Below, in pieces: positions 1 to 9,248 of a DNA stretch of 64,000 nucleotides. Within the stretch, counting starts at the first letter, position 1, and every line of letters starts with the position of its first letter. This stretch comes from Gemmatimonadota bacterium. Its GTDB lineage: Bacteria > Gemmatimonadota > Gemmatimonadetes > Longimicrobiales > Gaopeijiaceae. The notes beneath the pieces are model-generated. The model saw only the letters and a program-made list of their open reading frames with translations. It was not told where the DNA came from and did not search any database. Both the position numbers and the translations under genes were made by a program. Where the stretch lies: assembly GCA_028873815.1 (NCBI GenBank), contig JAPPNN010000040.1, positions 84,458 through 148,457 on the forward strand, written 5' to 3'.

Positions 1-41
1 GCGGCGAGGGGCATTCCGAAGCGGACAGGAGCGAAGCACCC

Positions 42-1331
42 ATGATGAGCCACTTCCGGCTGGAACAGCGGAACACCAGCGTTCGGACCGAGGTGCTGGC
101 CGGGTGCACGACGTTCCTCACGCTCTCCTACATCATCTTCGTCAACCCGCTGGTCCTGGCGGGCGCGGGGATGGACGCGGGGGCCGTGCTGGTCGCCACC
201 TGTCTCGCCGCGGCCTTCGGGTCGGCGGTGATGGGACTGTACGCCAACTTCCCCATCGCGCTGGCCCCGGGCATGGGGCTGAACGCCTACTTCGCGGCGG
301 TCGCGGTGGGCACCCTGGGCCTGTCCTGGCAAACGGCGCTGGGGGCGGTCTTCTGTTCCGGGGTCCTGATGCTGATCCTGTCAGTGCTGCCGGTGCGGGA
401 GTGGGTGGTCAACGCCATTCCGCGCTCGCAGAAGCTGGCCATCGCGACCGGAATCGGGTTCTTCCTGGTGATTATCGGGCTCCGCAACGCGGGTGTGGTC
501 ATCGCCAGCGAGGCGACGCTCGTCACGCTGGGCACGCTGACCCAGTGGCCCGTGGTGCTGGCCGCGCTGGGATTCGTCGGGATCGTCGCGCTGGAACAGC
601 GCAAGCTGCCCGGTGCGGTACTCATCTGCATACTGGCCGTGTCGCTGACCGGGTGGATCGCGGGGCAGTCTCCCCCACCCGAGACGGTCCTGGCCACCCC
701 GCCCTCGCTCGCCCCGACATTCCTTCAGCTGGACATCGCGGCCGCGTTCGAGGTGGGGCTCGTGGCGATCGTGTTCGCGTTTCTCATGGTGGACCTCTTC
801 GACACCAGCGGCACGCTTGTCGCCGTACTCAACGAGGCGGGGCTGACCGACGGCACCGGCCGCGTGCCGCACCTGCGCCGCGCCCTGGTAGCGGACAGCT
901 CAGCCACGATCGTGGGCTCGCTGCTCGGCACTTCGACGACGACTTCATACATCGAGAGCGCGGCCGGCGTGCGCGCCGGCGGGCGCACGGGCCTGACGGC
1001 GCTGGTGGTCGCGGGCCTGTTCCTGATCGCGATCCTGTTCGCTCCGGTTGCCACCTCCATTCCCGAATACGCGACGGCTCCTGCGATTGTCTTCGTCGGG
1101 TGCGTTATGGCCAGGGCGCTTCGCGGCGTGGAGTGGGACGACCTGACGGAAAGCGTCCCGGCCATCGTCACCGCGATCGCCATGCCCTTCACCTATTCGA
1201 TCGCCACCGGGATCGGCCTCGGCTTCATCGCCTACGCCCTGATCAAGGTGCTGGCGGGCCGCCGTCACGAACTGAACGCCGCGGTGGCCACCGTGGCTGT
1301 GCTGTTCGCGATCCGGTTCGTGGTCACTTGA
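42..1331 (+). CDS. NCS2/AzgA-family purine permease
   Basis: This is a 429-residue polytopic inner-membrane protein with about 12 to 14 hydrophobic segments, the usual size of AzgA-type nucleobase transporters. Family signatures are visible: an N-terminal RTEVLAGCTTFLTLSYIIFVNP segment type, a glycine-rich APGMGLNAYF motif near residue 75, and VDLFDTSGT at residues 250-258, the conserved TM8 region that contacts the purine. Members import adenine, guanine or hypoxanthine with protons. The start is the first of two ATGs (42 and 45). The next gene begins 18 bases after the stop but has an unrelated role. The substrate cannot be read from the sequence. Confidence 0.9.
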   Translation: MMSHFRLEQRNTSVRTEVLAGCTTFLTLSYIIFVNPLVLAGAGMDAGAVLVATCLAAAFGSAVMGLYANFPIALAPGMGLNAYFAAVAVGTLGLSWQTALGAVFCSGVLMLILSVLPVREWVVNAIPRSQKLAIATGIGFFLVIIGLRNAGVVIASEATLVTLGTLTQWPVVLAALGFVGIVALEQRKLPGAVLICILAVSLTGWIAGQSPPPETVLATPPSLAPTFLQLDIAAAFEVGLVAIVFAFLMVDLFDTSGTLVAVLNEAGLTDGTGRVPHLRRALVADSSATIVGSLLGTSTTTSYIESAAGVRAGGRTGLTALVVAGLFLIAILFAPVATSIPEYATAPAIVFVGCVMARALRGVEWDDLTESVPAIVTAIAMPFTYSIATGIGLGFIAYALIKVLAGRRHELNAAVATVAVLFAIRFVVT

Positions 1332-1348
1332 CGGCCCCCGGCGCCCGG

Positions 1349-2680
1349 ATGTCGACCCCCGACCGCCGCCGGTTTCTTCGGCAATCCGCCCTGTGGGCCG
1401 CCGCAGCGCCCGTCGTGCCCGTAGAGCGGCTCGCGGCCCTGCACTCGGGCGCGTCTGCCCAGGCTGCGGAGCCCCTCGCCCCGGCGAGTCCAACGGCGGC
1501 CTCCACCCACCCGCAGGACGCCTGGGTGGCCCGCGCCCGCGCCGAGATCCCGGCCGCGACCGGCAGCGTGTACTTCCAGACCGGAGGCATCGGTCCCTCT
1601 CCGAACGCGGTCATGGCCACGGTTGCCGAGCGCCTGGACTTCCAGAACCGCGGTCCCGCCGATCCCCGTTACGCGACCGACATGGCCACGATCGAACCCG
1701 ATCTGCGGGCTCAACTCGGACGCGTCTTCGATGCGGGGACCGATGAGGTCGCGCTCACGCACAGCACATCGGAAGGCATCTCGATCGTGGCCTGGAGCCT
1801 GAACTGGCAGCCGGACGACGAAGTGATCATCTCGAACGTCGAGCACCCCGCCAACGTCATCCCCTGGTACGTCCTGCGCGACCGGTTCGGCATCGCGATC
1901 CGGGAGATCGATCTCACCGCCGGGACTTCGCTCATCGACGAGATCACGGCCCAACTGTCCCCCCGGACGCGGATGGTCAGCATCAGCCACGTGTCGCGCA
2001 ACAACGGGCGCACGATCCGCACCGACGAGTCCGCCGAACTGGGCCGCCTGCTCCGAGCGCGGGGCGTGCGCTACCACCTGGACGGTGCCCAGGGCCCGGG
2101 TTGCGTCCCCACCGACTTCCACTCACTCGGCTGCGACTGCTACTCGACCTGCGGCCACAAGTGGCTGCTCGGCCCCAAGGGCACGGGCGCGCTCTTCGTC
2201 CGCGGCGACGTGCTCGGCGATGTGCAACTCAGTTGGGCAGGCTCACACAGCCACGCGACCATGGACTACGAGGGCAACTACACCCTGCTCCCAAGCGCGG
2301 CCCGCTACGAGTTCGGCACGCGGGCACTGGCCGACTTCGCCGGCTTCGCCAGCGCCGTCGAGTGGATGGAGGGCATCGGCCTCACAAGGATCACCAACCG
2401 CATCCAGGCCCTGGTCGGCCACGCGATCGGGACCGTGGACGCGACCGACGGCCTCTCCGTGACGTCGCCGCGCGCCCGGCCCGACCGCTCAGGCGTTTTC
2501 GTGCTCCAGCTCCCCGCCGACTGCGACGCCACCGACCTCTACAACGACCTGCGCGAAAACGCCGGCATTCTGGCCTCGCCGGTCAAGCAGCCCCGCGACT
2601 TCCGCCTCTCCATACACTTCTTCAACACCCGGGACGAGATCGACGGCGCGGTTGCGGCGATCAGCGAACGGTGCCTGTGA
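1349..2680 (+). CDS. Tat-exported aminotransferase class V (PLP) protein
   Basis: This 443-residue protein is a fold-type I PLP enzyme related to isopenicillin-N epimerase and cysteine desulfurases. The frame is open far upstream, but the ATG at 1349 is chosen because it is followed by a twin-arginine signal (DRRRFLRQS, then a hydrophobic stretch), indicating export of a folded cofactor enzyme. The PLP lysine is K271 in CGHKWLLGPKG. Upstream are HSTSEG (phosphate-binding region) and HLDGAQGPG (the Asp that pairs with the pyridine nitrogen). The substrate is unknown. It lies 18 bases after the purine permease and just before a secreted peptidase, which suggests periplasmic amino acid or peptide metabolism (inference). 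Confidence 0.87.
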   Translation: MSTPDRRRFLRQSALWAAAAPVVPVERLAALHSGASAQAAEPLAPASPTAASTHPQDAWVARARAEIPAATGSVYFQTGGIGPSPNAVMATVAERLDFQNRGPADPRYATDMATIEPDLRAQLGRVFDAGTDEVALTHSTSEGISIVAWSLNWQPDDEVIISNVEHPANVIPWYVLRDRFGIAIREIDLTAGTSLIDEITAQLSPRTRMVSISHVSRNNGRTIRTDESAELGRLLRARGVRYHLDGAQGPGCVPTDFHSLGCDCYSTCGHKWLLGPKGTGALFVRGDVLGDVQLSWAGSHSHATMDYEGNYTLLPSAARYEFGTRALADFAGFASAVEWMEGIGLTRITNRIQALVGHAIGTVDATDGLSVTSPRARPDRSGVFVLQLPADCDATDLYNDLRENAGILASPVKQPRDFRLSIHFFNTRDEIDGAVAAISERCL

Positions 2681-2718
2681 CGTCCCGACGCCTGCCAACC
2701 AAACTTCGGACTCGACTC

Positions 2719-4638
2719 ATGACATTCTCCCGCCCCGCCCCACCCACCCCCACCGACCCGCGCGGCCCCCACACCCACACCACCACCGCCGCCCTCCTCC
2801 CCCTCCTCCCCCTCCTCATCCTCCTCTTCCTCCCCACGCTCCCCACCCCCGCCACCGCCCAGACCGGCCCCGTCATCGAAAACGGCCAGGCCCAGATCGT
2901 CCCCGCCTTCGCCGACTCGGCCACCTGGGTCCGCCACGACCTCTGGGTCGAGACCGAGTTCGACACCGACGGCGACGGCCGCCCCGACCGCGTGCACGTC
3001 GCCGTCACCCGCCCCGGCCAGACCGACACCGAGGGGCTCACCGTCTCTGCCATCTACGAGACCAGCCCCTACTACTCCGGGGTCGCCGGGCTCAACTTCG
3101 ACCACTTCTGGGACCTGCGGCAGGAGGTCGGCGGCGATCCCCCGGCCCGCGACCCCTTCCCCGCAACCATCCGGCACATCGAGCGCCAGCCCGTCATCTC
3201 GAACTCGCACGTCCGCACCTGGGTGCCCCGCGGCTTCGCGGTCATCCACTCGCAGTCGCCCGGCACCGGCCAGTCCCAGGGCTGCCCCACCGTCGGCGGC
3301 GCCAACGAATCGCTCGCGCCCAAGGCCGTCATCGACTGGCTGAACGGGCGCGCGCGCGGATTCACCAGCGTGGACGGCGGCGAGCCGGTCGAAGCCTACT
3401 GGGCGACCGGCAAGGTCGGCATGACCGGCACCTCCTACAACGGCACCCTGCCCCTGGCGGCCGCCACCACCGGCGTCGAGGGTCTCGAAGCGATCATCCC
3501 AGTCGCGCCCAACACGTCGTACTACCACTACTACCGCTCGAACGGCCTCGTGCGCTCGCCCGGCGGCTACCCCGGCGAGGACATCGACGTCCTCTTCGAC
3601 TTCATCTTCAGCGGCTACCCCGACGTGCGCGACTATTGCATCGCCCACGTACGCGACGAGATGTACGCCGAACTCGACCGCACCACCGGCGACTACAACG
3701 ACTTCTGGGCCGGCCGCGACTACCTCAACCACATCGACGGCGTCCGAGCCGCCACCCTCATGACCCACGCCTTCAACGACTGGAACGTGATGCCCGAGCA
3801 CAGCTACCGCATCACCGAGGCGCTCAAAGCCCGCGGCGTCCCCGTCCAGATCTACTATCACCAGGGCGGCCACGGCGGTCCCCCGCCCCTCGAGCTCATG
3901 AACCGCTGGTTCACCCGCTACGTCCTGGGCGTCGAAAACAGCGTCGAGAACGACCCGCGCGCCTGGATCGTCCGCGAGACCGACGACCGCCAGCAGCCCA
4001 CCGCCTACCCCGATTATCCGCACCCCGAGGCCGAGGGCGTCCCCCTGCACCCCGCGGGCGACGGCAACTGGACCGGAACCCTCTCGCTCAACGCCGGCGA
4101 CGCGGACGGTACCGGCGGCATTGTGGACAATTTTGCTTTTGAGGGCGGCCAACTCGCCGCGGCGGAATGGTCGAACCACCGGCTGCTATATGCGACACCG
4201 TTGCTCCAGCAGGATGTTCACCTCTCGGGCGCGGCCACGGTGCGCGTGCGCGTGGCCTCCGATGCAGCCGCGGCAAATCTCACCGTCTGGCTCGTCTCGC
4301 TCCCCTGGACCGACAGCGACGACATCAACGACAACGTCATCACCAAGGGCTGGGCGGATCCGGCCAATGCGGGCGCGGCGGACATTGCGAGTCCTCGGTC
4401 CGGCGCGGACCTCACGCCTGGCGAGTTCGTCGAGCTGGAGTTCGCGCTGCAACCGGACGACCAGGTGATCCCGGCGGGCGCGCGGATCGGGCTGATGGTG
4501 TTCTCGAGCGACAAGTACTTCACGCTGCACCCGGATCCCGGTACGATGCTGACGGTGGATCTGCGCGGGACGAGTGTGGTGTTGCCGGTGGTGGGGGGTG
4601 TGGAGGCGCTGAGGAGGGCGCTCAGGCCGGTGAGCTGA
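2719..4638 (+). CDS. Secreted CocE/NonD-type hydrolase (Xaa-Pro dipeptidyl-peptidase-like)
   Basis: This 639-residue protein begins at the ATG at 2719, which gives an N-terminal signal peptide with a Leu/Pro-rich core ending near ATAQTG. The alpha/beta-hydrolase triad of the S15/CocE family is visible: nucleophile S239 in GTSYNG, D354 in HAFNDWN and H385 in GGHGGPPP. A C-terminal jelly-roll domain follows from about residue 430, as in PepX_C proteins, ending with a typical Arg-Ile-Gly-Leu-Met strand. It probably cleaves Xaa-Pro dipeptides or related amides and esters outside the cytoplasm. The first 130 bases of the gene are unusually C-rich, with long CCC/CTC runs. Confidence 0.88.
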   Translation: MTFSRPAPPTPTDPRGPHTHTTTAALLPLLPLLILLFLPTLPTPATAQTGPVIENGQAQIVPAFADSATWVRHDLWVETEFDTDGDGRPDRVHVAVTRPGQTDTEGLTVSAIYETSPYYSGVAGLNFDHFWDLRQEVGGDPPARDPFPATIRHIERQPVISNSHVRTWVPRGFAVIHSQSPGTGQSQGCPTVGGANESLAPKAVIDWLNGRARGFTSVDGGEPVEAYWATGKVGMTGTSYNGTLPLAAATTGVEGLEAIIPVAPNTSYYHYYRSNGLVRSPGGYPGEDIDVLFDFIFSGYPDVRDYCIAHVRDEMYAELDRTTGDYNDFWAGRDYLNHIDGVRAATLMTHAFNDWNVMPEHSYRITEALKARGVPVQIYYHQGGHGGPPPLELMNRWFTRYVLGVENSVENDPRAWIVRETDDRQQPTAYPDYPHPEAEGVPLHPAGDGNWTGTLSLNAGDADGTGGIVDNFAFEGGQLAAAEWSNHRLLYATPLLQQDVHLSGAATVRVRVASDAAAANLTVWLVSLPWTDSDDINDNVITKGWADPANAGAADIASPRSGADLTPGEFVELEFALQPDDQVIPAGARIGLMVFSSDKYFTLHPDPGTMLTVDLRGTSVVLPVVGGVEALRRALRPVS

Positions 4639-4677
4639 GGAGGGCAGGGCGGGTTCCTGTCGGGTGGCGACGTCAGC

Positions 4678-4971
4678 TCACCGGTTACTTCGGTCGCCTT
4701 CCAGTTCACTCCGCAGCGCGGATAGCGGAGCTTCCGGAGGCCCGCCGCGCGGGGGCTCGGATCCTGGAGAGAGTGCGGGCGTCAACCAACCCTTCCGCAC
4801 CGCATCGGCAAGCATGGCGTCCGTCAGGATCGGAATCCTCTTGCCTTGCGGAGGGCCGATTTCAGCCACGACACGCCCCCGGTCCGTAACGAGAACGGTT
4901 TCGCCACCAGCCGCCAGCCGCAGGTATTCGCTGAGGCTGCTGTTCAACGCCTTGATTCCGACATATCTCAT
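4678..4971 (-). CDS. Phd/YefM-type antitoxin, apparently orphan
   Basis: This 97-residue protein begins MRYVGIKALNSSLSEYLRLA and continues with GETVLVTDRGRVVAEI, the classic N-terminal DNA-binding fold of Phd/YefM antitoxins (usual partner VapC or Doc). The start at 4971 is chosen because homology begins exactly there; the open frame upstream reads into non-conserved sequence. A partner toxin would be expected directly after its 3' end, but that position (4638-4678) holds the end of the convergent hydrolase gene and no PIN domain. The C-terminal 35 residues are Pro/Gly-rich. It is either a solitary regulator or the remnant of a lost pair. Confidence 0.75.
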   Translation of the reverse strand: MRYVGIKALNSSLSEYLRLAAGGETVLVTDRGRVVAEIGPPQGKRIPILTDAMLADAVRKGWLTPALSPGSEPPRGGPPEAPLSALRSELEGDRSNR

Positions 4972-5082
4972 GGAGACAACGTAGCTACACATGGCTACGT
5001 TCGTGAACGCGACCCCTGCCGACGAGTCGTGGACATGACGATCATTGACGACGACTCCAATCTTGGAGCATCGTTCCAAACG

Positions 5083-6438
5083 ATGAAAACCTGGATCGAC
5101 CGGGCATCTTTCCCCGGCAGCCTGTTCCACGTTTCGCTGATTGTCGTCCTGGCGGGCTGCGCCGATGGTTCGAATCAGGCATCAGCGCCCGGTGCGACGA
5201 CGGTCCGGGACAGCGCGGGCGTGCGTATCGTGACCAGTGCGGCGCCGCTGTGGGGCGCGGGAGCCGAGTGGACGGTGGCCCCTGAGCCATCCGTTACGAC
5301 CGGCAACGACGAGCCGATGGGCAACGGGGCGGACATCCTCTTCGGATCGATTCGAGCCATGGTGGTGCTGCCGAGCGGGCGCTTCGCAGTCGCCGACGAA
5401 CACTCCGCCGTCGTTTCGGTTTTCGATCCCGACGGGCAGTTCGTCCACCGCTTCGGCGGCCGTGGAGAAGGGCCAGGCGAAGTTGGCGGCATCTGGGACC
5501 TTTACGCATGCGCTGGAGACACGGTCATCGTGCGCTTTCGAACCGAACTCAGCTTCTTCGGCGGCGACGGCGAGTTCATGCGCCGCATCAACAGTTCGGG
5601 CGCGGGCACGACCTGGTCACTCGAGGCGGTGGCGCCCGACTGCCGCAACTTCATCGCCTCGCGATCTGCGGCCGGACCAACGCCGCCGTCAGGTCAGGAG
5701 TGGCTGTTGCACAGCGTGCTCGTGCACACTGACGATGGGTTTGTCGCCACCGACACCGTGGCCCAGGAGGTGACAGGCGAGGGGTTCACGGGTTCGCCGC
5801 GAGGAGAGGACGTCTTCGTGGCGCTCCCCTGGACACCGGTCGACGCCAATGTGGAGCTCAGGGGCGACCAGTTGCTTGCGGGATACGGGCGGTGGGCGGA
5901 GTTCCGGATCCATTCCCTCGGCAGGGGCCTTGAGCAGCTGATCCGCTGGCACGCCACTCCCGACGAGGTCACGGCCGCCGACCACGACCGGTACATGGCC
6001 AAGCGCAGTGAGTTCCTCGCCAGGTACGAAGGCAGTCCCGACGCGCTATTCGCCTTCCCCTCGCTGCGCGAGTTTCCACGGGTCCCGACCCACAAGCCGT
6101 TCTTTGACCGTTTCCTGATCGACGACGCGGGCAACATCTGGGCTCGCCACTTTCCATCGACCGGGCTCGGCATCCAGGATCTGCGTCCGCCGCGCGACCC
6201 CGCCCCGCCCGCAACCTGGACGGTGCTCGACTCAGCTGGTGTCTGGTTGGGACCCGTGCGCCTGCCCGACGGGTTCGCCGCGCACGAGGTGGCGAACGGC
6301 TGTGTATACGGGGTCCACACCTCGCCGCTCGGGGCACAGACTGTCAGGGTCTATCGACTCGTCCGCGGGGCCTCGACTGGCGACGGGCCGCCTCACCCTT
6401 CCTCGGTACGTAGTACATGCCTGGACGCCCCGTTGTGA
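5083..6438 (+). CDS. Six-bladed beta-propeller lipoprotein
   Basis: This is a 451-residue exported protein. The ATG at 5083 is preferred over upstream starts because it gives a lipoprotein signal with lipobox LAGC and acylated Cys at residue 26. The body has repeated blades of the NHL/6-bladed type, such as GRFAVADEHSAVVSVFDPDG and FGGRGEGPGEVGGIWDL, where an aspartate-rich turn follows each FxxxGxGPGE stretch. This family is highly expanded in Gemmatimonadota and is usually annotated as '6-bladed beta-propeller'. It has no catalytic residues. It probably sits at the outer membrane or in the periplasm; the ligand is unknown. Confidence 0.8.
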   Translation: MKTWIDRASFPGSLFHVSLIVVLAGCADGSNQASAPGATTVRDSAGVRIVTSAAPLWGAGAEWTVAPEPSVTTGNDEPMGNGADILFGSIRAMVVLPSGRFAVADEHSAVVSVFDPDGQFVHRFGGRGEGPGEVGGIWDLYACAGDTVIVRFRTELSFFGGDGEFMRRINSSGAGTTWSLEAVAPDCRNFIASRSAAGPTPPSGQEWLLHSVLVHTDDGFVATDTVAQEVTGEGFTGSPRGEDVFVALPWTPVDANVELRGDQLLAGYGRWAEFRIHSLGRGLEQLIRWHATPDEVTAADHDRYMAKRSEFLARYEGSPDALFAFPSLREFPRVPTHKPFFDRFLIDDAGNIWARHFPSTGLGIQDLRPPRDPAPPATWTVLDSAGVWLGPVRLPDGFAAHEVANGCVYGVHTSPLGAQTVRVYRLVRGASTGDGPPHPSSVRSTCLDAPL

Positions 6439-6781
6439 GCAAGCCTGAGTTCCGAGGCGGGTCGCGGCATTGTGGTCAGGTACTGTCATATGTCCGGCCT
6501 CTTGATGCGGCGCTCATGGGCCGCGGGCCCGTGTGGTGGTCGTGAGATCGGATCCAAATCGGTATAGGGGGCTTTCAGGCCATCCGAAACGAACTGGTGT
6601 TCCCGACCCCGGCCAGCTACGGATCCGCTTTCTCGCCGCGCCGGCTCGCTTGCTGAACAACCGCCATGGCTCCTGTGCAGAGGAGCCGCCTCAGGTCGCG
6701 CTGGCCCACCTTCGATATCCTGCCAGCTTCGGGTTACCCCCGGTCGTGTGCTGCCGGGGCACAACGCCGAGCCACGCTGAG
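6439..6781. other. Intergenic stretch without a recognisable gene
   Basis: This stretch lies between the propeller gene and the transposase remnant. Short open frames are present on both strands but none shows a protein pattern I recognise. Some of it may be decayed upstream sequence of the transposase. Confidence 0.5.
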
Positions 6782-6982
6782 AAGCGGACGACCTGGTACG
6801 AGAGCCTCGAGGAGATGCAGAAGGACTTGGACGGCTATCTTGAGACTTACAACACCCGCCGGCCCCACCGCGGCCGCGGCATGGAGGGTGCGACGCCCTA
6901 CGAGGTCTTCAAGGCCAAGCTCCCGCGGCAGCTGTCCACTCGGAAGCCTGCAGCCAGAAAGGAGGTCAAGACCGCAGCGTAG
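6782..6982 (+). pseudogene. Transposase C-terminal remnant (IS3/IS481-type integrase core)
   Basis: The frame ending at the TAG at 6980-6982 encodes a stretch such as WYESLEEMQKDLDGYLETYN followed by RRPHRGRGMEGATPYEVFKAK. This is the typical C-terminal end of DDE integrase-core transposases (SLEELQ..LD.YL..YN..RPH.G....TP.EVF). No catalytic core is present upstream, so it is a 3' remnant. It is followed directly by a conserved IS end (6962-7031) that recurs in inverted orientation at 55045-55114, where the same transposase C-terminus is also present. Confidence 0.8.
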
Positions 6983-7031
6983 ACCTGACCTCGGCGAGGC
7001 CGGATGTCAGGTGATTACCGTACTTGTACAG
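6962..7031 (+). repeat. IS right-end sequence, copy A
   Basis: This 70-base segment covers the last transposase codons and the IS end. Its reverse complement matches 55045-55114 at about 59 of 70 positions by eye, including shared blocks CTCGGCGAGGCCGG, TGTCAGGTG and CTTGTACAG. In both places the end points at an A/T-richer gene (the KAP NTPase here, a membrane hydrolase at the other site). Confidence 0.75.
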
Positions 7032-7042
7032 CCGAGCAGTGA

Positions 7043-9229
7043 CTACTGCGCTACGAGCAGGTCCAGGTACGCAGCGGCCATTGCCGTCTCTTCCGCACCA
7101 TCTTGTTGAAGACCTCGGACACTCTGCTCTATCGTGTCGGGAATCCATCTCCTGATTACTGGCAAGACTTCCTTAGCGGGATCCGCATCCCTCATGTAGG
7201 ATACCACGTCGCGACAAGCCTCACAGAACGAAAGCAATCGTTCTCGGTCGCCTATACGTGTCGCAATCACCTCTCTTACTCCTGCATCTATACACTCTTT
7301 GATCTCACGGCGCATGATGTTATTTCCGTGTTCCGCACTCCAATCCACACTCAACAAGTAGTACCAACGATACGACCGCCAAAACTCGTCTTGCGCTGCA
7401 TCCTGAAGGATGTTGGCGGAAAGTCGTTGGCCAAGGTCCCTCACAACCTCGTCCGTAGTACCACTGTATTCATTGATTGTCTGAGACTCTGACAGGTACT
7501 GAAACACTTTTGTAACAACAAAGCGATTATACTCTATCAGATTCCGCAAGAAGCCCACTTGATTGTTCCCCTGCTGATAAGTGGTACATTCGTGTATAAT
7601 CCGCCCAAGTAGCGTACCGTCGTTGTCGCAATCGCGTAACCGGAGATCATCCTCAGGGTCAATAGTACACAACGCTTGTGCGATCCTTTCTACGGCAGCA
7701 GGACCGAGGTTTGGTGCGTTACTCTTCCCAATCTCTCTTGCTACCTCGCAAAGAGCTTGCAGCAATCCTCTAGTCCTACCTTTTCTCCCAACAATTCTGG
7801 ACCACTCACAAAGTACTCCCTTCACCTCAGCATCGCCTTCTGTTCCGGTGTCCGCCGCCCTCGTCAACTGCGTCGCAAACCTGACTCGTTCTTCTGGCGA
7901 TAGCTCTTCACTAGGAATAGTGAACAGAAAATACCGATCAATAGTCCGACGACAGCACACGCGTCGCTCCATTGACCACCGTGCTTGTCTGTCACCATGC
8001 GCAGCACTCTCATTCCCTTCTCTCAGCTCTGGAAAAGCGCCGCAGATCAACTGCGTCAACGAGGTAGTGATATTCGGCGGCATCTCCAAGTTCTTCAACG
8101 ATGTCGCCAACCAAACAGAAGGGGGATCATCGTCAGAGACCCCGTCTTCCCCGCTCTCGCCAATGAGCCTATACCTGCTGGCACTGAGCATGGCATACAC
8201 CTCGGGATAGACCACGCGACACAGTTCGATGACAAAAAAGTCGATAAGATCAACTCTCCCCTTGACGGGTGGCAGGGATAGCCTAAGGGCATTGACGTAG
8301 CGCTTTATTCCACGAACGGTGCTAAAGTGCGTCGCCATACCCTGCTTGAGCATCTTTTCGTAGCGGCGCGGGTTGAGCGGTTCTTTCGACACAAGCCTTC
8401 TGACGTCATCCAGCTCCTCTGTTAGGATTGTACGCAGTGCTGCGCGCCCGGGTCTCGGAATATTGTAGGAAACATGAATGATCTTCTCCAGGTACCTGCG
8501 ACCCGACACTGGGTCATCGCGATCCAGGTGTCGCTCCACGACAGCGCTGTCGAATGCAAGTACGTATGTGATGTTCTTGAAGTCGGCGCATAGTCGCACC
8601 GTCCGAAAAAGCAACTCTGTGACATCAGGCTCAAGTCTGTCGATATCGTCCACAAACACGATGACTCGTCGCCCGAGCGACTCTAGCTTGCGGTCGATGG
8701 CCTCTTTACGATCGGAGATACTCTGCTTGCTGAGTTGATTCCCTATGGCCTTTGTAAGCGCCGCTGTTCCAGGAGGCACCACCGGACACAATGACGCGAT
8801 GAGAGGACCGAATTCCTTCAGTAGTTTGCCTATGTTCGAATTGCCAGCGTTCGCGCCAATCTTGTCGGCAAGTTGCGCAAAGAACATCCGAATCAACTGC
8901 TCGACATTGCCGTAGAGCCAAGGATTAAAGTTGACAATAATTGGCTGAAGACGCGAACTGTCATGAGGTGTCGTTTCATCTGGCCGCTTTGAGCCTGACT
9001 CAAGACGACCAGAAAGCAGGTGGAGGAATGAGGACTTCCCTGTACCCCATGGAGCGTTTAGTCCTATGACTATGGGCTGGTGAGTGTCCGTGGCTTCGAT
9101 CTGCCGAGCCAGGGCTTCGACTAGTTGGTCTCGACTTAGGAGGTCCTTTTGTGTCTTGCGAATCGGTTCGTCGTCCCGCAGTGACTCAATCGACAACGGC
9201 CTGTCGGGATTCCCAGGGTTGTTACTCAT
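7043..9229 (-). CDS. KAP-family P-loop NTPase
   Basis: This 728-residue protein has a Walker A at residues 56-66 (GLNAPWGTGKS), the KAP hallmark FNPWLYGN at 101-108 and a Walker B at about 188-195 (RVIVFVDD, followed by IDRLEPD). KAP NTPases are often membrane-associated or act in phage-defence modules such as Qat. There is no clear transmembrane pair inserted in the P-loop domain here. The C-terminal half (about 330-728) is helical with no domain I recognise. The gene is clearly more A/T-rich than its surroundings and is bracketed by transposase remnants, so it looks horizontally acquired. A solitary anti-phage or anti-plasmid role is plausible but is inference. Confidence 0.83.
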   Translation of the reverse strand: MSNNPGNPDRPLSIESLRDDEPIRKTQKDLLSRDQLVEALARQIEATDTHQPIVIGLNAPWGTGKSSFLHLLSGRLESGSKRPDETTPHDSSRLQPIIVNFNPWLYGNVEQLIRMFFAQLADKIGANAGNSNIGKLLKEFGPLIASLCPVVPPGTAALTKAIGNQLSKQSISDRKEAIDRKLESLGRRVIVFVDDIDRLEPDVTELLFRTVRLCADFKNITYVLAFDSAVVERHLDRDDPVSGRRYLEKIIHVSYNIPRPGRAALRTILTEELDDVRRLVSKEPLNPRRYEKMLKQGMATHFSTVRGIKRYVNALRLSLPPVKGRVDLIDFFVIELCRVVYPEVYAMLSASRYRLIGESGEDGVSDDDPPSVWLATSLKNLEMPPNITTSLTQLICGAFPELREGNESAAHGDRQARWSMERRVCCRRTIDRYFLFTIPSEELSPEERVRFATQLTRAADTGTEGDAEVKGVLCEWSRIVGRKGRTRGLLQALCEVAREIGKSNAPNLGPAAVERIAQALCTIDPEDDLRLRDCDNDGTLLGRIIHECTTYQQGNNQVGFLRNLIEYNRFVVTKVFQYLSESQTINEYSGTTDEVVRDLGQRLSANILQDAAQDEFWRSYRWYYLLSVDWSAEHGNNIMRREIKECIDAGVREVIATRIGDRERLLSFCEACRDVVSYMRDADPAKEVLPVIRRWIPDTIEQSVRGLQQDGAEETAMAAAYLDLLVAQ

Positions 9230-9248
9230 CGATACATTGCCTCCGGAT

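Noticed and set aside
104..1348. Upstream extension of the aminotransferase frame
   Set aside because: It overlaps the purine permease and encodes basic low-complexity sequence; the Tat signal starts at 1349.
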